From Bacteroidales bacterium (GTDB taxonomy: Bacteria; Bacteroidota; Bacteroidia; Bacteroidales; P3): 64,000 nucleotides of DNA. The translations under genes and the position numbers were made by a program. Below, in pieces: positions 9,664 to 17,182 of this stretch; position 1 is the first letter of the stretch; every line of letters begins with the position of its first letter. Location: positions 271,361-335,360 of the forward strand of contig JAFVBA010000010.1 of NCBI GenBank assembly GCA_017480245.1. The letters run 5' to 3'. Under the pieces are notes generated by a model. That model had not been told where the DNA came from, did not search any database, and was given only the letters and a program-made list of their open reading frames with translations.

Positions 9664-9774
9664 ATAAACGCAAAGGAAATATGTAGAAAATTATGTAAAA
9701 TCAGATTTTATGACAGCAAAACTTGATGAAAAATATTAGAGGAATGAAGAAATATAAATCTTATAACTTCTTAG

Positions 9775-9863
9775 AAAAAATAATCACGCATTTCAGTGAG
9801 ATAATCACGTATATTAATAAATTTTTATCTAAGAAAATTTACTGAAATGCGTGATTATTTTTT
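9775..9863. repeat. Long hairpin with 23-bp perfect arms
   Basis: Arms 9775-9797 and 9841-9863 (core AATCACGCATTTCAGT) are perfect inverted repeats around a 43-bp loop. The core ATAATCACG recurs 21 bp on (9801), and ATTATTTTTTG recurs 20 bp after its first copy on the other side (9854, 9874). It is the only notable content of the 414-bp argF upstream gap besides the argF promoter and a small hairpin near 9920. The loop is too long for an ordinary terminator. It shares the about-21-bp step seen in the other arrays. Confidence 0.75.
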
Positions 9864-9919
9864 GACATTAGATATTATTTTTTGCGCATTAGTATTCCTT
9901 TGATTGAAACCTAAAGAAA

Positions 9920-9944
9920 GTGCCGTCAAACTACTTAACGGCAC
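9920..9944 (-). terminator. Probable terminator of the LRR gene
   Basis: GTGCCGT (9920-9926) pairs with ACGGCAC (9938-9944) around 11 nt. On minus it lies 43 bp after the stop at 9987 and is followed by a T-rich stretch. Confidence 0.55.
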
Positions 9945-9986
9945 AGAAATATTAACATTTATGTAAGCGACAGGCAATAATATTGA

Positions 9987-10940
9987 CTATTCAACGACAA
10001 TGTATTTATACACAGCATGAGTTTTAGTATTTATTTGCAATAAGAAGACGCCTTTGGGTAACGTATCTGTTGGAATTGTTATGTGATTAGAGTTAATATG
10101 TTTTTTTAGTAGGCGATGTCCTGTTATATCTGTCAAAATTAAGTTTGCCAAGAACTCATCTGATTGAATATTAATGACAGATGATGTCGGATTCGGGAAG
10201 ATTTCTATATTTATATCAGTGATGTCTATAAGAGACAGCGGACATTGATATTCTCCGTTAGATGTAAGATTTTTATTCAATGTATTTACTACACTAAAAT
10301 TTTTATCAATAGCATTTAAATAGTTTGTTGATAGAAAAGATTCATATTGAGGATCATTTTCATCATAAGTAATACATAGAATACCTTTGCTTAATCCTGT
10401 TCTGTCAGGGAGGTTGCACATTAAATGGTCTATCTGTTCAGTTGAGAGATTGTTACTATCTATTATTAAAAATTGCAGATAAGGTACAGATTCTGGATAT
10501 ATTTTTATTTCGGAAATGAGGTTGTTGTAAAGATAGATATAATTTAGACTTTTCTTTGTAGATAAATCAACAGAACTTATTTCATTGTAGGCAAGATTCA
10601 GATGCATTAACCCTTCAAATGCACAAGATATGTCAAAACCTGTAATGTTTGAGTAGTTTTTGTTAGCTCTTAAATGAACAATGTTTCCGTAAATTTGCAG
10701 TTTATCGGTGAGTGTATGCACAACTATATCTTGTGTTTGTACGGGATATGAAGAACATTTTATAGTAGTGTCCCAAGAACCTGATACAATTTTTGCATAA
10801 GTATTATTATCTAATCCTGCGACTCCTAAATAAATATCTTGATTTGGTTTGACATCCAATGTAATACAATTGTTTGTATCTTGGGCAAACACTAAATGGC
10901 ATAGAAGTATTCCACAAAATAAAGGCACTATTCTTTTCAT
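9987..10940 (-). CDS. LRR surface protein with T9SS type A sorting domain
   Basis: 317 aa. The start at 10940 (MKRIVPLFCG) gives a signal peptide ending near VFAQ; the longer frame upstream would overlap the next gene. Residues about 85-190 contain leucine-rich repeats (HLNLAYNEISSVDLS, YIYLYNNLISEIKI, FLIIDSNNLS). The last 75 residues are a typical type A C-terminal sorting domain, starting at IEIFPNPTSSVINIQ and ending GVFLLQINT...YKYIVVE. It is therefore exported by T9SS to the cell surface. It is the last gene of a minus-strand run headed by an ECF sigma factor and is probably part of that regulated surface output. Confidence 0.85.
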   Translation of the reverse strand: MKRIVPLFCGILLCHLVFAQDTNNCITLDVKPNQDIYLGVAGLDNNTYAKIVSGSWDTTIKCSSYPVQTQDIVVHTLTDKLQIYGNIVHLRANKNYSNITGFDISCAFEGLMHLNLAYNEISSVDLSTKKSLNYIYLYNNLISEIKIYPESVPYLQFLIIDSNNLSTEQIDHLMCNLPDRTGLSKGILCITYDENDPQYESFLSTNYLNAIDKNFSVVNTLNKNLTSNGEYQCPLSLIDITDINIEIFPNPTSSVINIQSDEFLANLILTDITGHRLLKKHINSNHITIPTDTLPKGVFLLQINTKTHAVYKYIVVE

Positions 10941-11010
10941 GACATTTAATTTTTTAATAAATAGTGTTATTATCTGCAATACACAGCAGATAATAACACT
11001 ATTCTGATTG

Positions 11011-11448
11011 TTAATTTGTTCTATCATACCAACAAGGTACAGTTGATGAGTAACAAATCATTATGTAAGAAATGTCGCCAACTGTTGCTGTTCCTTGACA
11101 TATACAAGGGACTTCTGCACGTTCCAATCTTGCAACAAAAGCCTCTGCCTCTGCAGCGCCCTCTCGGGTATCAGCGAATAATGTATATTCAAACTCAACC
11201 TCAGAAGAAGATTTGTACAATAAACGTCCTTGTCCTTTAATGTTTATCAGTTTATTATTTCTAAACTGGATAACAAAGTCTCCCTTGTCTGTTTTGTAAC
11301 TATATATACCATCAAGTATATCAGTAGCAGACTTGCTTTGAGAAACCATCTGTTCTTGTTCATCATTGACATCTTCACATGAAGTGAATGTCATGCCGAC
11401 TAACATGCATGAAGTAATTGCGGCAATGGTTAGAATTAATTTTTTCAT
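11011..11448 (-). CDS. Small lipoprotein, unknown function
   Basis: 145 aa with a lipobox (signal peptide MKKLILTIAAITSCMLVGMT, then FTSC with Cys at about 24). The mature part is about 120 residues and carries a cysteine-rich C-terminus (VPCICQG, IMICYSSTVPC). No family is recognised. It lies between the LRR-T9SS gene (70 bp) and a small secreted gene (84 bp) downstream of an ECF/anti-sigma pair, and so belongs to the same presumed regulon. Confidence 0.65.
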   Translation of the reverse strand: MKKLILTIAAITSCMLVGMTFTSCEDVNDEQEQMVSQSKSATDILDGIYSYKTDKGDFVIQFRNNKLINIKGQGRLLYKSSSEVEFEYTLFADTREGAAEAEAFVARLERAEVPCICQGTATVGDISYIMICYSSTVPCWYDRTN

Positions 11449-11532
11449 TGAATTTAATAATTTTAATTACAAGACACTCTTATTACTAACTATATGATAA
11501 TGGGTCTTCATTATCATCATATAGTTAAATCT

Positions 11533-11943
11533 TTATTTTACAAACAGAACGTAATATGTACCGTTGGATTCATATACTTCTTTGAGGATATATCCTTTTG
11601 ATTTCTCCTCAACGATATATTTGGCAAGTTCATCCATACTACTTGTAGTAATATGAAAACTCTGTTTGTAATGTTTGCTCAGAGTGTTGCTTAGTTCTTT
11701 TCCTGCTTCTTTGACTTGTTTCCATCTACGTTTATTCATTCGGTATATCACCGTGTCATTAGTTCCCTGCAATACGGTTTTATACTCCACTATTTCGTCA
11801 GCATTATCTGACAATCCTTTTTCGTTGATGTACGGATAACCTTGTTCATTTTTCGGTAAATCCGATACTTTTACTTCACTTTGTGCGGATACTGCTATGC
11901 TGAATAGCAATCCTGCAGCAAGTATAAACACTCTTTTTTTCAT
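11533..11943 (-). CDS. Small secreted protein of the ECF cassette
   Basis: 136 aa from the ATG at 11943, preceded by an AAGAAAGG-like ribosome site. The signal peptide ends near IAVSAQ (residue 21). I reject the upstream ATG at 11997 because it would overlap the anti-sigma gene and hide the signal peptide. The mature part is charged and helical (KRRWKQVKEAGKELSNTLSK) with a short beta C-terminus (YILKEVYESNGTYYVLFV). No family is recognised. It follows the anti-sigma gene by 25 bp, suggesting co-transcription. Confidence 0.65.
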   Translation of the reverse strand: MKKRVFILAAGLLFSIAVSAQSEVKVSDLPKNEQGYPYINEKGLSDNADEIVEYKTVLQGTNDTVIYRMNKRRWKQVKEAGKELSNTLSKHYKQSFHITTSSMDELAKYIVEEKSKGYILKEVYESNGTYYVLFVK

Positions 11944-11968
11944 TTCTTTGACCCTTTCTTTTTTATGA

Positions 11969-12652
11969 TTAAACTTCTTTCCTATTAACCGTATCAATAT
12001 TGTAAGTAATAGACCCGTAGATAGTATTATCGGAGACTTTAAACATTATATCGCCGTAGTTCATACAATCTTTGTCGCAAAAATCTATCACAGCGCAGGT
12101 ATCGTTGGTCTTATAAGTGGATTCTCTGATTCCTTGTATTGTGGTGTTAAATCCGAAACCGAATAAAGATAACACATTACTTTGAAAATCGTCGTCATTA
12201 GTATTGTCTTTAGTCTTTTTGCTTATGTCTTGGGGTATAAATACAGTGTCCTTAATATAAATAGTGTCGTTAGGGGAGGAAATATTCACATACTTGACAA
12301 TTTCTCTTGCGCGGATAGAATTATCTTGCGGTTTGATAAATAAAGCAATCAACAAAATAACGGCAGCGGCGGAGGTAACGAAAGAAATATATTTGAAAAT
12401 ATTTTTACGTCGGGTAAGTCTTTTTATTTTGAGAGAATTCTTGATTGCCGAAGGCGAAAGTCTTTCCTTGTGACTATAAGCAATCTTTGGCATCGTGATA
12501 GTAATGTTTGGGTCATAATTATCCACCATTTCTTTATAATAAGGATTGTTTTTTAAAAACAATTTAACCTCTTTTCTTTGCTGTGGATTAAGGCTGTTTT
12601 CCGCATAATCCAACAACATTGCTCCAATCTGTTCTTCACTTAAGTTTTTCAT
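11969..12652 (-). CDS. Membrane anti-sigma factor
   Basis: 227 aa with one transmembrane segment near residues 86-107 (YISFVTSAAAVILLIALFI). The cytoplasmic N-terminus (EEQIGAMLLDYAENSLNPQQ...VKLFLKNNPYY) has the helical pattern of anti-sigma domains that hold ECF factors, here without the zinc HxxxCxxC motif. The C-terminal half is periplasmic. It starts 12 bp after the stop of the sigma gene, the usual sigma/anti-sigma arrangement, and is followed by a small secreted protein that could be a signal partner (inference). Confidence 0.75.
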   Translation of the reverse strand: MKNLSEEQIGAMLLDYAENSLNPQQRKEVKLFLKNNPYYKEMVDNYDPNITITMPKIAYSHKERLSPSAIKNSLKIKRLTRRKNIFKYISFVTSAAAVILLIALFIKPQDNSIRAREIVKYVNISSPNDTIYIKDTVFIPQDISKKTKDNTNDDDFQSNVLSLFGFGFNTTIQGIRESTYKTNDTCAVIDFCDKDCMNYGDIMFKVSDNTIYGSITYNIDTVNRKEV

Positions 12653-12664
12653 ATCTGTATTTTC

Positions 12665-13153
12665 TTATTTATTGTTCTGTATTTCCTTTAAGGCAAATTC
12701 TTTCATCATCACTCTTGCCCGTAATATTATATTCTTTACTGCCGACAGAGTTAGTTTGAGTATTTGTGAGATTTCTTCGTAAGAAAATCCGTCAATATCT
12801 TTCAGTATTATGCATTGTCTGTAATGTTGCGGCAGTTGTTCAAGCAGTTTATCTACAAAATCTGAGTTTTCAAAGTTTTTATTTTCTTCTGCTGTGGTAT
12901 AAGAAACATTTTCTTGCAATTCATCAGTTCGTTTTATCCGTTTAAATTCATTAATCATAAAGTTATGGGCAGTAATAAACAAAAACGCTTTTGCTTTCTG
13001 TAATTCAACTGCATCTATATGCGTCCAAAGTGCAATAAAAGTGTCTTGGGTTATATCTTTTGCTGATTCGGTATTTTTTATATTCTTCAAAAGATAGCAA
13101 TAGACCATATCGGAAAATTGATTTACACATATATTGTATTCTTTCTCAGTCAT
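12665..13153 (-). CDS. ECF-type RNA polymerase sigma factor
   Basis: 162 aa. Region 2 (FSDMVYCYLLKNIKNTESAKDITQDTFIALW) and region 4 (LLEQLPQHYRQCIILKDIDG, FSYEEISQILKLTLSAVKNI) are complete, with no region 3, as in ECF sigmas of Bacteroidota. It is followed immediately by its anti-sigma gene. A minus-strand TATCTTTG -7 box sits at 13310-13303, giving a leader of about 140 nt; if autoregulated, that box may not be the one it uses. Likely targets are the secreted and lipoprotein genes downstream. Confidence 0.9.
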   Translation of the reverse strand: MTEKEYNICVNQFSDMVYCYLLKNIKNTESAKDITQDTFIALWTHIDAVELQKAKAFLFITAHNFMINEFKRIKRTDELQENVSYTTAEENKNFENSDFVDKLLEQLPQHYRQCIILKDIDGFSYEEISQILKLTLSAVKNIILRARVMMKEFALKEIQNNK

Positions 13154-13433
13154 ATTTTGTTAAGTTCTTTTTATACTTAAAACAATTTACAAAGCAAAAA
13201 GTCTCACAGACACCGCAAAAAATAATCTTATATATAGACTATCATTAATAACTACATGCTTACATTAATATCGTTGCAAGTTGCTTCAGTTATCCTTTTT
13301 GGCAAAGATAATTAAATTAATTATTCAATCACTAAGTGTGTTGCATTTTGATTTATTAATTTTAATAACTAAGCAAATAATTAGAGAAAATTATTGCCGA
13401 ATGTTTTTTCATGAATTCCGATAAGTTTTCGTT

Positions 13434-13675
13434 CTGAACAACACTTCGGCGCCGTCAGTGCAGACAAATTTTTCTTCAGTGCAACACTTCAGCGTCAGAA
13501 AATGACACTTGCAGGGATAAAAAGTGTCATTTTTATACTTTCCAAGTGTCATTTATTCGGTCTTTAAGTGTCATTTTTATACTCTCCAAGTCGGACTTGC
13601 AGACGCCGGAGTGTTGTACTGAATACGCTGAGGTGTTGAACTGAACGAAAAATAGTGTTGTACTGAATAATTTTT
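13434..13675. repeat. 22-bp-phased mirror-symmetric array, site 2
   Basis: From 13500 eight units follow exactly every 22 bp (13500, 13522, 13544, 13566, 13588, 13610, 13632, 13654). The centre is three tandem AAGTGTCATTTTTATACT-type units, with an inverted TGACACTT unit at 13500. Outer units are CAACACTTC-type on the left (13439, 13482) and GTGTTG-type, their inverse, on the right (13611, 13633, 13655). The block lies in the 615-bp gap between the divergent ECF sigma and rpsF and ends just before the rpsF -33 element. I see nothing else in 13154-13433 except the sigma -7 box. Confidence 0.85.
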
Positions 13676-13686
13676 TGTCGTTTTAT

Positions 13687-13717
13687 TTTGCCATTTTGAA
13701 AAAAGATAGTAATTTTG
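13687..13717 (+). promoter_or_regulatory. rpsF operon promoter
   Basis: TTTG (13687-13690), 19-bp spacer, TAATTTTG (13710-13717) followed by CA: a perfect Bacteroidota promoter about 50 bp before the rpsF ATG. Confidence 0.85.
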
Positions 13718-13768
13718 CAAACTCAAATTAAAAAATTAGTTGATAACAAATTAAATTAAAACAACAAA

Positions 13769-14179
13769 ATGGTAAGACAATATGAAACCGTTTTCATTAT
13801 GACTCCCGTTTTATCTGACGAACAGATAAAGGAAACGGTAGGCAAGTATCAGAAGCTGTTGAAAGACGGCGGAGCTGAGATTGTTGATGAAAACAATTGG
13901 GGAATGCGCAAACTTGCATATCCTATTCAAAAGAAAACATCGGGTTATTATTACCTTATTGAATTTAAAGCAGAAGGTACTTTGATTGCCAAATTGGAAA
14001 CGGCATACAAACGTGATGAAAGATTACTTCGTTTCTTAACTGTTTCTTTGGATAAGTTTGCAGTTGCTTATAACGAAAAGAAACGTGCCGGCGGTTTGAA
14101 GAGTCAGCAGAAATCTTCCGAGAAAAAAGAGAGAAGAGAAAATAAAGAAGTAAAAACTGAAGAGGTTAAAGCAGAATAA
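13769..14179 (+). CDS. rpsF: 30S ribosomal protein bS6
   Basis: 136 aa. It starts [20 protein letters not shown], the conserved S6 N-terminus, and contains the [22 protein letters not shown] and [11 protein letters not shown] strands. The C-terminus extends into a charged [18 protein letters not shown] tail, common in Bacteroidota S6. It is first in the rpsF-rpsR-rplI operon from a perfect promoter at 13687-13717. The S6-S18 pair binds the platform of the 30S subunit, which explains the tight linkage with the next gene (19 bp gap). Confidence 0.96.
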   Translation: MVRQYETVFIMTPVLSDEQIKETVGKYQKLLKDGGAEIVDENNWGMRKLAYPIQKKTSGYYYLIEFKAEGTLIAKLETAYKRDERLLRFLTVSLDKFAVAYNEKKRAGGLKSQQKSSEKKERRENKEVKTEEVKAE

Positions 14180-14198
14180 TTAAGGAGGAAAAGAAATT

Positions 14199-14465
14199 AT
14201 GGCAAACGATACGGAAATAAAGTATTTAACCCCGATAAAGGTTGAGTCACAGAGAAAAAAATACTGCCGTTTCAAAAAAAGCGGTATCAAATACATAGAT
14301 TATAAGGATGCAGATTTCCTTCTTAAGTTCGTAAATGAACAAGGTAAAATCTTACCGAGAAGAATCACGGGTACATCAAATAAATATCAGAAAAAAGTTG
14401 CACAGGCTGTAAAAAGAGCAAGACATCTTGCATTAATGCCATACGTAGCTGACTTATTGAAATAA
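14199..14465 (+). CDS. rpsR: 30S ribosomal protein bS18
   Basis: 88 aa. Typical S18 motifs are [38 protein letters not shown] and the C-terminal [21 protein letters not shown]. It forms a heterodimer with S6 on the 30S platform. The gene is preceded by a strong TAAGGAGGAAAAG ribosome site, unusual for Bacteroidota, where Shine-Dalgarno sites are generally weak. It is followed 16 bp later by rplI. Confidence 0.97.
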   Translation: MANDTEIKYLTPIKVESQRKKYCRFKKSGIKYIDYKDADFLLKFVNEQGKILPRRITGTSNKYQKKVAQAVKRARHLALMPYVADLLK

Positions 14466-14481
14466 TAAAGGAGGAGAAGAT

Positions 14482-14934
14482 ATGGAAATTATATTGAAAC
14501 AAGACGTTGCGCACGTAGGTTACAAAGACGAAATAGTAAAGGTTAAAGACGGTTACGCAAATAACTATCTTATTCCTCAAGGAATGGCTATTATGGCAAC
14601 TGCTTCTGCAAAGAAAGTTTTGGCTGAAAACCTTAAACAACGTGCTTTCAAAGAGCAAAAGATAAGAACTGAAGCCGAAGCATTGGCAGAGAAAATCAAT
14701 GCAGTCAAAGGTTTGAAACTTGCTACAAAAGCAGGTGAAAACGGTAAGATTTACGGAAGTGTTAATTCAATTCAGATTGCAGATGCGTTGAAATCTCAGT
14801 TTGACATGGACATTGACCGTAAGAAAATCACAGTTAAAGGCGAAGCAATCAAAGAACTTGGTTCATACAATGCAGTTGTAAATGTTTATAAAGACATTAA
14901 GGCTGAGATTAACTTTGATGTTGTTGCAGAATAA
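14482..14934 (+). CDS. rplI: 50S ribosomal protein bL9
   Basis: 150 aa. The N-terminal domain carries MEIILKQDVAHVGYKDEIVK, GYANNYLIPQGMA and a long linker helix (LAENLKQRAFKEQKIRTEAE). The C-terminal domain has the L9 pattern GKIYGSVNSIQIADAL and INFDVV. A strong AAAGGAGGAGA ribosome site precedes it. It is last in the operon, with a hairpin terminator at 14973. Confidence 0.97.
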   Translation: MEIILKQDVAHVGYKDEIVKVKDGYANNYLIPQGMAIMATASAKKVLAENLKQRAFKEQKIRTEAEALAEKINAVKGLKLATKAGENGKIYGSVNSIQIADALKSQFDMDIDRKKITVKGEAIKELGSYNAVVNVYKDIKAEINFDVVAE

Positions 14935-14972
14935 GAAAAAACAAATTTTTGTATAATTCTTTTTCATAATTC

Positions 14973-15014
14973 GGCAGGTGGGATTTGATTTTCACCTGCC
15001 ATGCTCTTTTTAAG
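14973..15014 (+). terminator. Terminator of the rpsF operon
   Basis: GGCAGGTG (14973-14980) pairs with CACCTGCC (14993-15000), loop 12 nt, followed by a CTTTTT run. Confidence 0.85.
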
Positions 15015-15016
15015 AT

Positions 15017-15763
15017 ATGATAACTAACGCACAAATTAAGAGTATTACGGCGCTTAAGGAGAAGAAATACCGTAGTGAAACTGAATGTTTTGTTGTTGAA
15101 GGGCGAAAAATGGTTAATGAATTACTGAGAAGTGATTTTGAAATCATAAACGTTTATGCCCTTTCTTCTTGGCAGGCTAATAATGGCGGCAGGCAGTTGA
15201 ATGAAAAATTGATTACTGTTAATGAAAAGGAACTTAGCCGTATCAGTTCGTTAAAAACTCCCGATGAGGTGTTGGCTGTGGTTAAGCAAAAGCGCAGTTC
15301 GGAGATTGAAATTACAGGAAAACTTATTTTGGCGTTGGATAATATCAATAATCCGGGAAATCTTGGAACCATTATCCGCATTGCCGGGTGGTTCGGCGTG
15401 AAAGATATTGTTTGTAATGAAAACACGGTGGATTGCTACAACCCGAAAGTCTTGCAATCTACGATGGGAGCAATTTTTCATACCAATATATTATATACCG
15501 ATTTGAAATCATTTCTTCAAAATCAAAAGACGGCGCAAATTTACGGCACGGTACTTCAAAACGGCAGGAATATCTACCAAGAAAATCTTACTTCCGACGG
15601 AATAATCATTATCGGCAGCGAATCTCACGGCATAAGCAAAGAGATATTGCAGTACATCAACCGCCCAATAACCATTCCGACCTTTGCTGCCGCCGATGAA
15701 GTGGAATCCTTAAACGCTTCAGTTGCCTGCGGTATCATCTTATCGGAATTTAAACGCAGATAA
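15017..15763 (+). CDS. TrmH/SpoU-family RNA 2'-O-methyltransferase
   Basis: 248 aa. The SPOUT knot motifs are all present: NPGNLGTIIRIAGWFG (motif 1), GSESHGIS (motif 2) and SLNASVACGIILSEF (motif 3). The N-terminal substrate-binding domain begins KYRSETECFVVEGRKMVNELL, typical of the RlmB/TrmH rRNA branch. It methylates ribose 2'-OH of rRNA or tRNA; the exact target cannot be read from the sequence. The start is the ATG at 15017, right after the rpsF-operon terminator, so it probably has its own promoter or relies on read-through. A hairpin terminator follows. Confidence 0.9.
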   Translation: MITNAQIKSITALKEKKYRSETECFVVEGRKMVNELLRSDFEIINVYALSSWQANNGGRQLNEKLITVNEKELSRISSLKTPDEVLAVVKQKRSSEIEITGKLILALDNINNPGNLGTIIRIAGWFGVKDIVCNENTVDCYNPKVLQSTMGAIFHTNILYTDLKSFLQNQKTAQIYGTVLQNGRNIYQENLTSDGIIIIGSESHGISKEILQYINRPITIPTFAAADEVESLNASVACGIILSEFKRR

Positions 15764-15841
15764 AGGATTTTTTATGAGAAATTCTCTTGCGAAACGGTGA
15801 TTTTTGACTGTTTATAAGCGAAAAAACAATAGTTTTATCAT

Positions 15842-15895
15842 AAGAAACTGAGGAAAATGCAATAAATGATATAGAATTCCTCAGTTTCTTTTTTG
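15842..15895 (+). terminator. Hairpin terminator after the SpoU methyltransferase gene
   Basis: AAGAAACTGAGGAA (15842-15855) pairs perfectly with TTCCTCAGTTTCTT (15877-15890), loop 21 nt, followed by TTTTT. Confidence 0.75.
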
Positions 15896-15999
15896 TTGAT
15901 TATCAATTCGAAAAAATAAAGAATGAAAAAATGACCAAAAAAGGACCAATGAAAAGAGGATTTTTTAGAAAAATTATGTATATTTTTGCAACTGAGAAA

Positions 16000-16284
16000 A
16001 TGAATGAAAGAATGATGATGTTTTTGATAAGAAAAAATAAGAAAATAACAATAAGAAACGGTGGTTATGTGTATGTTTATTACAAAATATCTTCATCTCC
16101 GACTTTAAGTTCTTAAAGTGATTGTGTTTGTGTTGTAAGTTATGAAGGTGAGGATGTATAAATTCCTGTTAAAGACTTTAATGGTGATTGTGAAGATGTA
16201 ACTTGGAATGATATGTCGACAGCATAGCAAAATGGAGAGGAATTAGGTTTTACTTTAAAGTGTCATGAAGAAAAAGAATTGTAA
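16000..16284 (+). pseudogene. Decayed small gene with three in-frame stops
   Basis: A TATTTTTG -7 box (15981-15988) is followed by an ATG at 16000 and a frame that continues to 16284, interrupted by TAA at 16114, TAA at 16159 and TAG at 16225. Between the stops the same frame reads sensible polar peptide, including CVCVVSYEGEDV, IPVKDFNGDCEDVTWNDMS and QNGEELGFTLKCHEEKEL. All other genes here use TAA/TAG as real stops, so recoding is unlikely. I read it as a recently inactivated gene of about 90 codons. The family is unknown; DVTWND followed by Q/C-x-x-G resembles small Bacteroidota proteins of unknown function. Confidence 0.6.
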
Positions 16285-16361
16285 ATTAGAGGGCATATTA
16301 TCTGATTATAGCAAAAATAGATGAATTATTGAGTAAATAAATTGAAGTTTTTAGTTGATTT

Positions 16362-16393
16362 GGTTTGCATTTATTGTTATGCAAACCTTTTTT
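16362..16393. terminator. Bidirectional hairpin terminator
   Basis: GGTTTGCAT (16362-16370) pairs with ATGCAAACC (16379-16387), loop 8 nt, then TTTTTT. It lies just past the stop of the minus-strand DUF1294 gene. Confidence 0.8.
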
Positions 16394-16395
16394 AT

Positions 16396-16668
16396 TTATT
16401 GGGTAAGAAGATATAAAAGAATAACTGCGGCAATTAGTTGAGCAATAAGAATTATCCTTAAACCTATTCGGAATTTCTTGTGTTGGGTTTTATGTCTGAA
16501 TAAATCCATTGCCAATAACGCTCCTGCACTTCCGCCGATTACTGCAAAAGATATTAGAGTAAATTCACTTATCCGCCATTTATCTTTCTTGCTTTTATAT
16601 TTATCTAATCCGTAAAGCAGAAAAGTTACGGCATTTATACAGATAAGACAGATTAATATGAGATTCAT
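16396..16668 (-). CDS. DUF1294 membrane protein
   Basis: 90 aa with two hydrophobic segments (about 1-19 and 70-88). It shows the DUF1294 signature: LLYGLDKYKSKKDKWRISE, then GGSAGALLAMDLFRHKTQHKKF. The role is unknown; relatives are often found alone or fused to a cold-shock domain. The ATG overlaps the stop region of the lipoprotein gene by 4 bp (16665-16668), so the two are translationally coupled. Confidence 0.85.
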   Translation of the reverse strand: MNLILICLICINAVTFLLYGLDKYKSKKDKWRISEFTLISFAVIGGSAGALLAMDLFRHKTQHKKFRIGLRIILIAQLIAAVILLYLLTQ

Positions 16669-17162
16669 CGCACAAAAACACGGTGGAAATTAGCTCCTTT
16701 TGCCGCTTGCTTTTTATCAACCAACACAATTAAACAAGGTCTTGTGGTAAAACTTTGTTTTCTTCCCATCATAAGACAGTAATTGCAAGTTATACTTCCG
16801 TCAGATTGCGAAGTTATCTCGATAAAATCCAATCTTTTCTCAATATTTGTCTCATCTAAAACAACGCAAAGCGCACTCTGTTTTTTGAAATCAATTTTTG
16901 TCGGCTCGCCGTCCGTTCCCATAAAAGCAGCAGGTGAAAAGTATTTGTCAAAATCCGATTGCGAAGTAATAACAAACTCTTCCGCTCCGTCAGGTGTTGA
17001 AACGTTGTTATTAAAAAAGTAATTCCTTGCAACCGTGCCTTGAATTACGGAAGTGATTTGTGAAGTTGATTTATCCATATTGCTGCTGTTTTTACTGCAT
17101 TTGCAACTTGTTAAGCCCAAAACGGCAATTGCAATTAGCGATATTAATGTTATTTTCTTCAT
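16665..17162 (-). CDS. Lipoprotein, unknown function
   Basis: 165 aa. The signal peptide with lipobox is MKKITLISLIAIAVLGLTSC, so Cys20 is lipidated. The mature protein has a globular, mixed alpha/beta look, with EEFVITSQSDFDKYFSPAAF and KQSALCVVLDET typical of small lipoproteins that bind or inhibit other envelope proteins; three cysteines remain (SCKC and ITCNYC). No confident family. It overlaps the next gene (DUF1294) by 4 bp and sits 20 bp after folC, so folC, this gene and DUF1294 may form one minus-strand operon. Confidence 0.7.
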   Translation of the reverse strand: MKKITLISLIAIAVLGLTSCKCSKNSSNMDKSTSQITSVIQGTVARNYFFNNNVSTPDGAEEFVITSQSDFDKYFSPAAFMGTDGEPTKIDFKKQSALCVVLDETNIEKRLDFIEITSQSDGSITCNYCLMMGRKQSFTTRPCLIVLVDKKQAAKGANFHRVFVR

Positions 17163-17182
17163 TTCTTTATTTATTAAAATGT

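Noticed and set aside
15931-16116. 61-aa ORF as a functional gene
   Set aside because: Its frame continues past three stops with protein-like sequence, and the promoter lies inside its 5' part; better read as a decayed gene starting at 16000.
16114-16227. Stop-codon recoding in the 16000-16284 frame
   Set aside because: TAA and TAG both serve as normal terminators in neighbouring intact genes.
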